A stretch of 64,000 bases of DNA from an uncultured Lentisphaerota bacterium (GTDB lineage: Bacteria > Verrucomicrobiota > Lentisphaeria > Oligosphaerales > CAITYL01). The notes below the pieces were generated by a model. The model was not told the DNA's origin and searched no databases. It was given only the letters and a program-made list of their open reading frames with translations. The DNA lies in NCBI GenBank assembly GCA_903921725.1, contig CAIXRA010000068.1, forward strand, positions 41,720 through 105,719, given 5' to 3'. Every line of letters starts with the position of its first letter. Position 1 is the first letter of the stretch. Shown piece after piece: positions 26,400-33,987 of this stretch. The position numbers and the translations under genes were made by a program.

Positions 26400-26660
26400 T
26401 CAGCCGCCGGTGGAAGAGGAGCTGCTGCTCAAGCCGTCCTTGCTCAGGCCTTCCATGACGCTCTTGGAGCTGGTGCCCATTTCCGTGCTCGCGGTTGTGT
26501 TGCTCGGATCCAACACTTTCACGATGCCGGCAATCTTGCCGCGGACCGTGTCGCTGAAAATGCTCAGGATGCTGATCGCGGCCACCACGACGATGGCGAT
26601 GATCAGGACGTACTCCACGATGGTCTGGGGTCGGCTGGCTTTGATGCGTCGGTTCAGCAT
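26400..26660 (-). CDS. Flp-type major pilin-like protein
   Basis: An 86-residue protein with the Flp pilin layout: short basic leader MLNRRIKASRPQ, then TIVEYVLIIAIVVVAAISIL, where Glu sits at the position of the conserved pilin Glu and Tyr follows as in Flp/TadE prepilins. A FSDTVRGKIAGIVKVL helix comes next and a Ser-rich tail (SSSSSSTGG) ends it. Flp pilins polymerise into adhesive Tad pili. A ribosome site GAAAGGAAT precedes the ATG. The small size and single copy agree with a major subunit, and gaps of 135 and 169 bp on either side could hold its own promoter or processing sites. Confidence 0.82.
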   Translation of the reverse strand: MLNRRIKASRPQTIVEYVLIIAIVVVAAISILSIFSDTVRGKIAGIVKVLDPSNTTASTEMGTSSKSVMEGLSKDGLSSSSSSTGG

Positions 26661-26795
26661 GTCTCGGATTCCTTTCGGTTGGGGAGATACGGATTTTTCT
26701 GGACTGGAAAATGGACTGGAAAAGGTCTTGTCTACTGCCGCCTTGCACTTGGTAAACGGGGCGGATGCCGGTTTATTGTTTCCACCACAAAAAAC

Positions 26796-26978
26796 TCATG
26801 GATATTTCAACCCCACCAGGGAAAGAATCCGCCAGCTGTAGCCGTCCAAGACGCCCAGAAGGATGCTGAGGGTGAAGAAAACGGAAAGCATCATCGCGAG
26901 CATGATGGTGAACTCCAGGAGCGCTTGGCCCGCCTCCCGCCGCCGCACAGTTCCCGCTTTTCCCAGACCGCGCCTCAT
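26796..26978 (-). CDS. Small TadE-like membrane protein
   Basis: A 60-residue protein that is essentially only a TadE-type N-terminal segment: RRREAGQALLEFTIMLAMML followed by SVFFTLSILLGVLDGYSW. The GQALLEF sequence carries the Glu expected for a prepilin-type helix. Its ATG overlaps the stop of the upstream TadE-like gene by four bases (26975-26978). It may be a minor pilin or a stabilising helix. It is too short to hold an extracellular domain, which is unusual for TadE proteins. Confidence 0.75.
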   Translation of the reverse strand: MRRGLGKAGTVRRREAGQALLEFTIMLAMMLSVFFTLSILLGVLDGYSWRILSLVGLKYP

Positions 26979-27529
26979 GGGCTCTGCCCTCCGGCACCCG
27001 CAAGATCCGTCAGATTGACCCCCGGCATGTACACCTTGTCCGAGAGTGAAAGACTCGTGACGTTGAACAGTAGATATTTCATGGCCGGATCCACCGGCAC
27101 CGATTCCGTGGCGCTCCCCTCCTTCAGGTCCGCCGCCGTGGCGGCTGATCCGCTGCTGGTGAGCGGTGTGATGGAGGTCTTGAAGCCGTATGCCCCGTTT
27201 GACTCCAGATCCCGCAGGCTCACCGGAGAATTCAGGCCATTCGCAAAGTCCGACGTATCACCCCCGCCGGAGGACACCTTGTCGTCCGCCGTGTAGCTGA
27301 GGCCGTCATCGCCGTCCTGCCAGCTCTGCACCGACGAACGGCTCGTCACACCGATACTCCTCACCAGATTCTCGGCGCTTTCTCTGGCATCAAGGTAGTT
27401 GTGGACGTTTTTCTGCCCCGTCACGGCCACCTGCGTCAGCCCCAGAAAAACGGCGGAGATGGCCACCAGGCTGATCACCAGCTCGGCGGTCGCCTGTCCA
27501 CGGCATGCGGCTGTGCGGATTCTTCGCAT
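26975..27529 (-). CDS. TadE-like pilus protein, first gene of the cassette
   Basis: A 184-residue protein starting MRRIRTAACRGQATAELVIS with the TadE-type GQATAEL motif, then VAISAVFLGLTQVAVTGQ (helix) and a 140-residue extracytoplasmic domain rich in Ser, Gly and Asp. ATG 27529 was preferred to a GTG six codons earlier. It overlaps the following small TadE-like gene by ATGA. As the most upstream member on the minus strand it probably lies nearest the cassette promoter, about 95 bp from the topoisomerase gene end. Confidence 0.8.
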   Translation of the reverse strand: MRRIRTAACRGQATAELVISLVAISAVFLGLTQVAVTGQKNVHNYLDARESAENLVRSIGVTSRSSVQSWQDGDDGLSYTADDKVSSGGGDTSDFANGLNSPVSLRDLESNGAYGFKTSITPLTSSGSAATAADLKEGSATESVPVDPAMKYLLFNVTSLSLSDKVYMPGVNLTDLAGAGGQSP

Positions 27530-27626
27530 TAATAATCCCCTGCCCACACTATATCATCCAAAACTGCGGACGCCATGAAAAGCTGTCCGCACGCAACCAA
27601 CGGCCGGGGGACACGGTTATTGTGCG

Positions 27627-30317
27627 TCATTCAAGGAAGAACGGGACATCCTCGTCAATCCGCTTCCGCAACGGTTTCTTTCCTGCGGCAGCCGGCTCCG
27701 GCGGCGGGGCCGGCTTTTCCGCAGGCGGCGCCCTCTCCGTCCGTTCCGTCTTTTCCGCGCGGCGCTTCTCTGCCGGGGCCGCTTTCTTCCCGGCCGGCTC
27801 CGGTTTTTCCGCCGGAACCGGCTTCCTGCCGGGACGCTCCAGCTTCTCCGCCGGTTCAGCCTTCCGCTTTTCGCTCACAGACGCTGGCGGCGCCTTCCGT
27901 CCGCGGCGGGCAAGCGCCTTCTGCACGCTGAAATGTTCGTCCGAGCGCTCGTCCTCCGCCTCAGCGGGTTCCGGAGCGGGAGAGGGTTCCGGCGGCCTGG
28001 CGGGGGCGGCGGGCGCGGGCACGGGGGCCGGCGCATCCACTCCGGCCCCGTTTCCGGATTCCGGCTCCGGCGGGGGTTCCCCGCCGTCCTGCGGCGTTGC
28101 GCTGCCCCGCTTGATCTGGGTGAAGCTCCGAATCTCGTTGTCCGTAATCTTGAAGCCGCGGGCGCCGGAAGAGCGCATCTCGACCTCGTCGAAGTTCACG
28201 TCCACAAACGGATTCTTCATGCGCGGCTTCGGCACGAATTCGCAGCGGATCTGGACGCCGTAGTTGGTGCAGAACGCCTCGATGATGCAGCCGTCCGGCA
28301 GCGCCTCGTATTCCTTGTCCATGATGTACGAATCGATGCGGAAGCGCTTGGCGTAGTAGGCGCCGCTCTTCTTGTCGCGGTAAATCATGGAATAGACCTG
28401 GTCGCGGTCGGCGGGCAGCACGAACTTGACCGGGCCGACATAGATCTTGTCGGGTACCGGAACGACCTTGTAGGCCCCGTCGCTGCGCATCAGCACGAGG
28501 CGGTCGAACTCGCTGCACGCCAGCAGTTCCTGATCTTTGGCGCTGTTCTTGACGTTGTAGCCGACGAACTGCCCGGCGCGGTCGTGGCCGACCTTGAGGT
28601 TCTTGAGGGCGACCTCGCGGACGTTGACCTCCGCCAAGTCCGTGATCTGCGTCCGCCGGGGGAAGAGCGGCCCGTACTTCTTCAGCAGCGCCTCGATGAA
28701 CTTGATCGTGTGGCGCTTGAGGTGCCTAAGGCTGTCCTGCGCGGCGGCGACGGCGGCGAGGATCTCGCCGACTTCCTGCCGGTTCTTGTTGATGTCGAAG
28801 AGGGAGATGCGGCGGATCTGGAGCTGGAGCAGCTTCTCGATGTCCTCGTCCGAAATGTCGCGGCGCAACCCCGTCAGGTCGGCGGCTTGGACGACCTTGA
28901 GCAGGGCTGCATGCTCCTTGGTAAACGCCGCCTCCATGCCGTCGTGGACCTCTTTCTTCACCGCCTCGGAGGTCTCGCATTTCTCGATGCGCTTGTACAC
29001 GCGGTTTTCGATGAAGATCTGCGCCAGCGTCTTCTCGTGCAGCCGCTCCAGCAGCTTCCCCAGCTCTATCTCCAGCTCGCGCCGAAGGTCGTCCATCAGC
29101 TTCGCCGTGTTGTGGAGCAGGATGTCGCTGACGGTCATGATGACCGGGCGGTTCTCCTTGATGACGATGAGGTTGGAGGTGAGGCCGACCTCGCAGTCGG
29201 TGTACGCATAGAGCAGTTTCACCGTCTCCTCCGCGTACACGCCGCGCGGCAGGGTGATCTCGACCTCCACCGACTCGGCCGTGTAGTCGTTGATGCTGGA
29301 GACCTTGAGCTTGCCGTTGCGCACGGCCTTCTCGACGGAGGCGATGAGCGACTCGGTGGTGGTGGTTTCCGGAATTTCACGGATGACGAGCGTCTTGTCG
29401 TTGACCACTTCAATCTTGGCGCGGACCCGGATGCGGCCGGCACCGTCGGCGTACCCGTCAACGTCCATGCTACCGCCCGTGAGGAAGTCGGGGTACACGC
29501 GGAACGGTTCGTCCCGCAGGATGCTGATCTGCGCCCTCAGCAGCTCGTTGAAGTTGTGCGGGAAAATGGTGGTGCTCATGCCGACCGCGATGCCGTCCGC
29601 GCCGAGCATCAGCAGCGCCGGAACCTTGGCGGACAGCGTGACCGGCTCGCGATTGCGGCCATCGTAGGAATCCACGTACTCGGTGGTCTCCGGGTTGAAC
29701 ATCACTTCGCGCGCCAGCGGACTCAATCGGCATTCGATGTAGCGCGCCGCGGAGGCTGGGTCGCCGGTGTTGATGTTGCCAAAATTCCCCTGCCGATCAA
29801 TGAAATAGTCCTTGTTCGCCAGCACGACCAGCGCGCTGTAAATCGAAGCGTCGCCGTGCGGATGATAGCGCATGGTCGCGCCGACGATGTTGGCGACCTT
29901 GTGGAAGCGGCCGTCGTCGTGCTCCCACAGCGTGTGCATGATGCGCCGCTGCACCGGCTTGAGCCCGTCGTTGATGTCCGGAATCGCGCGATCCTTGATC
30001 ACATAGGAGGCATACTCGATGAAGTTCTGCGACATCATGTCGCGCAGCGAATCGTCCCCTTGGTGCCAAGCAGGCGCCGCCGAGCCGCCGCAGCCGTCGT
30101 CCGCAGCCGCCGCTACCTCCGTAGACTCCGCGCCATGGGCGGCATCAACCGGTTCCGCCCCAACGTCATCCGTGACGGATGACCCGGCTTCCACGGCGGA
30201 CTCCGCCGGCTCCGCATCCGGTTCGCCGCCCCGTTTGCGCAACGGTGCCTTCCGTACGGACTTTGCGGAGCCTCCGCCGGCCGCCGGTTTGCTCTTCCTG
30301 TTGCTTGATTTGCTCAT
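27627..30317 (-). CDS. Type IIA topoisomerase subunit A (ParC/GyrA-like) with long acidic-basic tail
   Basis: An 896-residue DNA breakage-reunion subunit. The winged-helix core shows IKDRAIPDINDGLKPVQRRI, YHPHGDASIY and the catalytic tyrosine in SAARYIECRLSP. The coiled-coil and a shortened C-terminal part (VREVALKNLKVGHDRAGQFV to about DNEIRSFTQIKRG) follow, without a clear GyrA box (QRRGGKG), so it resembles ParC or the second GyrA-like protein of chlamydiae. About 190 C-terminal residues are low-complexity Pro/Ala/Glu/Lys, and the N-terminal 85 residues are also low complexity. No GyrB/ParE partner is adjacent. ATG 30317 is favoured over 30341. Confidence 0.88.
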   Translation of the reverse strand: MSKSSNRKSKPAAGGGSAKSVRKAPLRKRGGEPDAEPAESAVEAGSSVTDDVGAEPVDAAHGAESTEVAAAADDGCGGSAAPAWHQGDDSLRDMMSQNFIEYASYVIKDRAIPDINDGLKPVQRRIMHTLWEHDDGRFHKVANIVGATMRYHPHGDASIYSALVVLANKDYFIDRQGNFGNINTGDPASAARYIECRLSPLAREVMFNPETTEYVDSYDGRNREPVTLSAKVPALLMLGADGIAVGMSTTIFPHNFNELLRAQISILRDEPFRVYPDFLTGGSMDVDGYADGAGRIRVRAKIEVVNDKTLVIREIPETTTTESLIASVEKAVRNGKLKVSSINDYTAESVEVEITLPRGVYAEETVKLLYAYTDCEVGLTSNLIVIKENRPVIMTVSDILLHNTAKLMDDLRRELEIELGKLLERLHEKTLAQIFIENRVYKRIEKCETSEAVKKEVHDGMEAAFTKEHAALLKVVQAADLTGLRRDISDEDIEKLLQLQIRRISLFDINKNRQEVGEILAAVAAAQDSLRHLKRHTIKFIEALLKKYGPLFPRRTQITDLAEVNVREVALKNLKVGHDRAGQFVGYNVKNSAKDQELLACSEFDRLVLMRSDGAYKVVPVPDKIYVGPVKFVLPADRDQVYSMIYRDKKSGAYYAKRFRIDSYIMDKEYEALPDGCIIEAFCTNYGVQIRCEFVPKPRMKNPFVDVNFDEVEMRSSGARGFKITDNEIRSFTQIKRGSATPQDGGEPPPEPESGNGAGVDAPAPVPAPAAPARPPEPSPAPEPAEAEDERSDEHFSVQKALARRGRKAPPASVSEKRKAEPAEKLERPGRKPVPAEKPEPAGKKAAPAEKRRAEKTERTERAPPAEKPAPPPEPAAAGKKPLRKRIDEDVPFFLE

Positions 30318-30559
30318 AAAGGTCGGCCTGCCTGAAAACAATCAAAAACGGCCCGCCCCGATGACCATTCCAATTGGGCTGCCGGGACTTTCCCGGATTT
30401 CCCCATCGGCCGGCGTGCAAGCCCAAAAGATACCACAAAGACGCAGGATTGGAAGTGCTCGCGCCGCCCCCCACATCCTGATGACCCGCATGGAACCGCG
30501 CGGAAGGCAAAATCTCAGCCCCAACAACCGGGTTTGCCGTGGCACGAAAACCCCATGAT

Positions 30560-30893
30560 GCATTGCCGCCGCTAAGCCGCCGCTCCAATAAGTCCGGCAC
30601 CATGCAATTCAATCAACAACTATAAAAATGGGCCAACGTGCAAAGATGCGACAGCTTATCTACGCGAAAGTAATGATAAATGCCAATATCTATCATGCGG
30701 TATATAAAAGGCTTATTAATCTCCAAATCAGTACAATATAACAAAAACGAAGCACGCCGCCTGCAACTTGTTATTATTGCGAAAGTAGACAAGATAATTA
30801 AGCGTACCTTATTTTTAACGGAAGCCAAAAAATCGAGCCCATAATGCATTTTTATGATATACATTATTGTTTCAATATCAAAACGAGGTACCC
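30560..30893. other. AT-rich intergenic island
   Basis: A stretch of about 330 bp distinctly richer in A+T than the rest of the window, with many TATA, TAAT and AAAA runs. No supported gene: the minus-strand frame 30613-30864 has no ribosome site or family features. It probably contains the promoter of the gene at 30894 and may mark a recent insertion boundary. Confidence 0.6.
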
Positions 30894-31298
30894 ATGCAAG
30901 TTAATTCCCAAATTCTCAAGGCATTCAAGACGGCGTCTGCCAGCTATGGTAAGACAGCCATTGCCGCCATGTGCAACGTGCCCCACAATGTTCCGGGACT
31001 CATCCTGAAAGGGAAGAGGACGGGGTTCGGCTGGGACACGTGGGAGCGTGTGTGGGAAGTCTTGGTCGAACGTGGCGGTCTCGACCCGAAAGACCCGGAG
31101 TGCCTTCCTCTTTCCAAGCGCGGAACCGCCGCCGAGAACGCAGCGCTCTCCCCGGACGCAATCGACCTGGCGCTCCGCTGGATGCGCCTCCCGAATGAAG
31201 AGCAGGCGGCGGCTTCCTGCCTCATCTCCGCACTCGAGGAAAAAGTGACGCGGACGAATGACGGCTACGTGGCCCGGCGCCGCCGCAGGACGATGTAA
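30894..31298 (+). CDS. Small protein of unknown function beside the AT-rich island
   Basis: A 134-residue protein I do not recognise. The N-terminal half (QILKAFKTASASYGKTAIAA followed by MCNVPHNVPGLILKGKR) has the spacing of a helix-turn-helix, with GKTAIAAM as first helix and VPHNVPGLILKGK as a possible recognition helix. The middle is acidic (LVERGGLDPKDPEC), and the C-terminus is very basic (RRRRRTM). ATG 30894 follows a GAGG site 6 nt upstream. Placement next to an AT-rich segment and no conserved neighbour suggests a transferred or phage-type regulator; this is inference. Confidence 0.55.
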   Translation: MQVNSQILKAFKTASASYGKTAIAAMCNVPHNVPGLILKGKRTGFGWDTWERVWEVLVERGGLDPKDPECLPLSKRGTAAENAALSPDAIDLALRWMRLPNEEQAAASCLISALEEKVTRTNDGYVARRRRRTM

Positions 31299-31488
31299 GG
31301 CCCAGCCCAGCCCGCCCCGTTCAACCTGATTTTAGACTTGGATGCCGGAGTCCGTTTTCAAATACGGAACTTCGGCATTCGGCTTTAGTGATGCGGAGAG
31401 GCGGTTGACCTTCTCCCCTTCATGCGATAGATTGCGGAACGGTGCCGGTTTTGCTCCAGGTTCAACCGGTTTCCGCAAGGTATTCCAC

Positions 31489-33960
31489 GTGGAAAATGCT
31501 TTGGCATTCCGCTTCCCCACTCTGATTCTGCTGGTGGTTTTCAGCTTGTTGGCCACCTTGGGGCTCTGCCGTCTGCTGGGAGAACATCCGGAGGAGCTGG
31601 CGACGGACGCACGGCTCGCCGCGCGCTACCGCGTCCGCCAGTGGGCGGCGCATCTCCATCCCACGCCCGGGCGCATTCCCGCTGTTTCCGATGGCGTGTG
31701 CCTCGTTGGCATCGACGACCAGACGCTTCTTCATTTCGGCAAATTCGGCAGCGGCTCCTGGGCCGTGCGCGAACCGTTCTGCCAGCTTCTGCCCGTGCTC
31801 GGCTTCTACCAGCCATCCGCGGTCGGTTTCGACATCCTGTTCCGTCCGGCCGGGGAGCTGGATGAACGGGGCGTTCCGCGGCAGCCGCCCTCGCCGGAAT
31901 CCGTCAGGAAAGCGGCCGGCCACCTGCTGGATCCCGAATCCACCCCCACCGCCCGCGACCTGCTGGAACTGACCCGCTTCGCCTCGCATCAGGCGGAATC
32001 GTTTTTCGCCGCGCAGCTCCTCTTCCTCAGTCAGCCGCCGCCCGGACAAAAGACGCCCGGCGTGCCCGTCGTCTGCGCCTTCGACTTCCAGGGCGGGGGC
32101 CTCAGCGGCGACGGGCGCTCCTTCTCCCGTGCCGACATCCTCGGGTCCGATCCGGATTCGCGGGACGAACGCGCTGGGGAGACGGTGCCCTGCCTCCTCG
32201 ACACGGCCATCCCCGGTCGCAACCTGCACGGCGTCCCCGCCGACTACGTTTACGCCACCGGTGCCACGTTGCCGTCCAGCGCCATCCGCGACGCCGTGCG
32301 CCACGGATTCATCAACGTCCCCCGCGACGGTGACGGCATCATCCGCCGCATCCCGCTGGTGATGGGCTTCTCTTGGACAAACCCCGCCACGGGGCGCGTC
32401 CGCCGCGAGTTCGTCCCCTCGCTGCCCCTGCTCTGCGTTCTGGACCACTGGGGGCTGAAACCGGCGGACATCGAGGTGACTTTCGGCGACGCCGTGGTCC
32501 TGAAACGCCCGCCACCCCACCGCGAACTCCGCATCCCCATTGACGGGCAGGGGCGCATGTACCTCAACTACGCCGGGCGCCTCGGCGACTTCCCGAACGT
32601 CTCCATGCTGCATCTGCTGCCGGCCGGGCGCCGCGACGCCATGCGGGGGGCGGAGGCGAAGGGCGGGGACTTTTTCGGCATGCTCCGCAACCGGATCTGC
32701 CTGGTGGGGCTGACGGCGACCGGCAGCACCGACATCGGCCCCTGCCCCATCGACTCCAACACACCCTATGTGCACATCCACATGACCGCCATCGGCAACA
32801 TCCTCGCCGGCCGTTTCCTGAGTCCGCCCGGGGAATGGCTGTCGCTTGCCGTCCTGGCCTCGCTGGCGCTGCCGGCGCTGCTCATCCTGAGGCGGGGCGG
32901 CATGCGCCGGCTCATCCTGGGCATGGCCGGGCTGCTGGCGGCCTATCATGCGCTGGCATTCCTCCTGCTGTTCCGGGATGCCGCGCTCCTCCCCGCCGTC
33001 GCCCCGACCGCCTTCGTGGCGCTCACGGCGCTGGGCGTGTTCGCCAGCCGCCACCGCGCGGAGATTCTGGACCGGAGGCGCGTGCGGGCCATGTTCTCCA
33101 CCATGGTCTCCCCGGAGGTGCTGCGCTTCATGGAGGAGCACCCGGAAAGCTTCTCCGTGGCCGGCAGGAGGGCGGAAGCCACCATCCTGTTTTCCGACAT
33201 CGCCGGCTTCACCTCCTTCTCGGAGCAGCACACGCCGGAGCGGGTCACCGCCATGCTCAACGACTATTTCGACACCATGGCCGGCATCATCATGTCCCAG
33301 GGCGGCTATGTGGACAAGTTCGAGGGCGACGCAATCATGGCCGTCTGGGGGGCGCCCTATGCCATGGAGGACCACGCGGCGGCGGCCTGCCGGGCCGCGC
33401 TCGACCAGCGCGACGCCGTCCTCCGCCTCCGCCCCTCGTTCCGGGAAAAGTACGGAGTCGAGCTGTCCGTCCGCTTCGGCGTCAACTCCGGAATCGTCCT
33501 GGCCGGCAACATGGGCTCCCGCCACCGCTTCCAATACACCGTGATGGGCGACGTGGTGAACCAGGCCGCCCGCCTCGAGCCCGCCAACAAGGACTACGGA
33601 ACCTCCATCCTCATTGGAGAGGCGGCGCATGAACGCGTCCAGGACGCGTTCATCACCCGGCTTTTGGACAAGGTGATCCTCGCGGGCAAATCCGCCCCCG
33701 CCTGCATCTATGAACTGGTCGCGGCGGCAGACGCCGGACTGCCCGCCGGACGGAAGGCTGCCATCGACCTCTACGAAAAGGCGCTGCGCCTGCACTGGGA
33801 GCGCGACTGGGACGCGGCGGAACAGCGGCTGCGCCAGGCGCTGGAGCTGCTCCCGGGCGAACCTGCCGCCCTGATGCTCATGAAGCGCATCGCCGCCCTC
33901 CGCCAGACGCCGCCGACGGCCGGTTGGCACGGAGAGCATGTCCGGAGCAGCAAGGATTGA
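31489..33960 (+). CDS. CHASE2 domain class III adenylate/guanylate cyclase
   Basis: A membrane signalling enzyme. An N-terminal helix (LILLVVFSLLATLGLC) leads into an extracytoplasmic CHASE2 sensor (about 400 residues: VGIDDQTLLHFGKFGSGSW, AVGFDILFRPAGELDE, MYLNYAGRLGDFP). Three transmembrane helices follow, then a cyclase domain: ATILFSDIAGFTSFSE and GDAIMAVWGAP hold the two metal-binding Asp, and GSRHRFQYTVMGDVVNQAAR the substrate region. A C-terminal tetratricopeptide-like helix pair ends it. GTG 31489 has an AAGG site 8 nt ahead and gives 823 residues; an ATG at 31342 would add 49 residues through a repeat-like spacer. Confidence 0.85.
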   Translation: MENALAFRFPTLILLVVFSLLATLGLCRLLGEHPEELATDARLAARYRVRQWAAHLHPTPGRIPAVSDGVCLVGIDDQTLLHFGKFGSGSWAVREPFCQLLPVLGFYQPSAVGFDILFRPAGELDERGVPRQPPSPESVRKAAGHLLDPESTPTARDLLELTRFASHQAESFFAAQLLFLSQPPPGQKTPGVPVVCAFDFQGGGLSGDGRSFSRADILGSDPDSRDERAGETVPCLLDTAIPGRNLHGVPADYVYATGATLPSSAIRDAVRHGFINVPRDGDGIIRRIPLVMGFSWTNPATGRVRREFVPSLPLLCVLDHWGLKPADIEVTFGDAVVLKRPPPHRELRIPIDGQGRMYLNYAGRLGDFPNVSMLHLLPAGRRDAMRGAEAKGGDFFGMLRNRICLVGLTATGSTDIGPCPIDSNTPYVHIHMTAIGNILAGRFLSPPGEWLSLAVLASLALPALLILRRGGMRRLILGMAGLLAAYHALAFLLLFRDAALLPAVAPTAFVALTALGVFASRHRAEILDRRRVRAMFSTMVSPEVLRFMEEHPESFSVAGRRAEATILFSDIAGFTSFSEQHTPERVTAMLNDYFDTMAGIIMSQGGYVDKFEGDAIMAVWGAPYAMEDHAAAACRAALDQRDAVLRLRPSFREKYGVELSVRFGVNSGIVLAGNMGSRHRFQYTVMGDVVNQAARLEPANKDYGTSILIGEAAHERVQDAFITRLLDKVILAGKSAPACIYELVAAADAGLPAGRKAAIDLYEKALRLHWERDWDAAEQRLRQALELLPGEPAALMLMKRIAALRQTPPTAGWHGEHVRSSKD

Positions 33961-33987
33961 CCGCCGTTCCCGGGCAACCGGGCCCGG

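Noticed and set aside
30613..30864. A minus-strand 83-residue frame in the AT-rich island
   Set aside because: No ribosome site, no homology-like motif, and AT-rich DNA makes random short frames less informative.
30560..30893. Replication origin
   Set aside because: AT-rich but with no DnaA-box cluster that I can see, no dnaA or dnaN, and no GC-skew data available.
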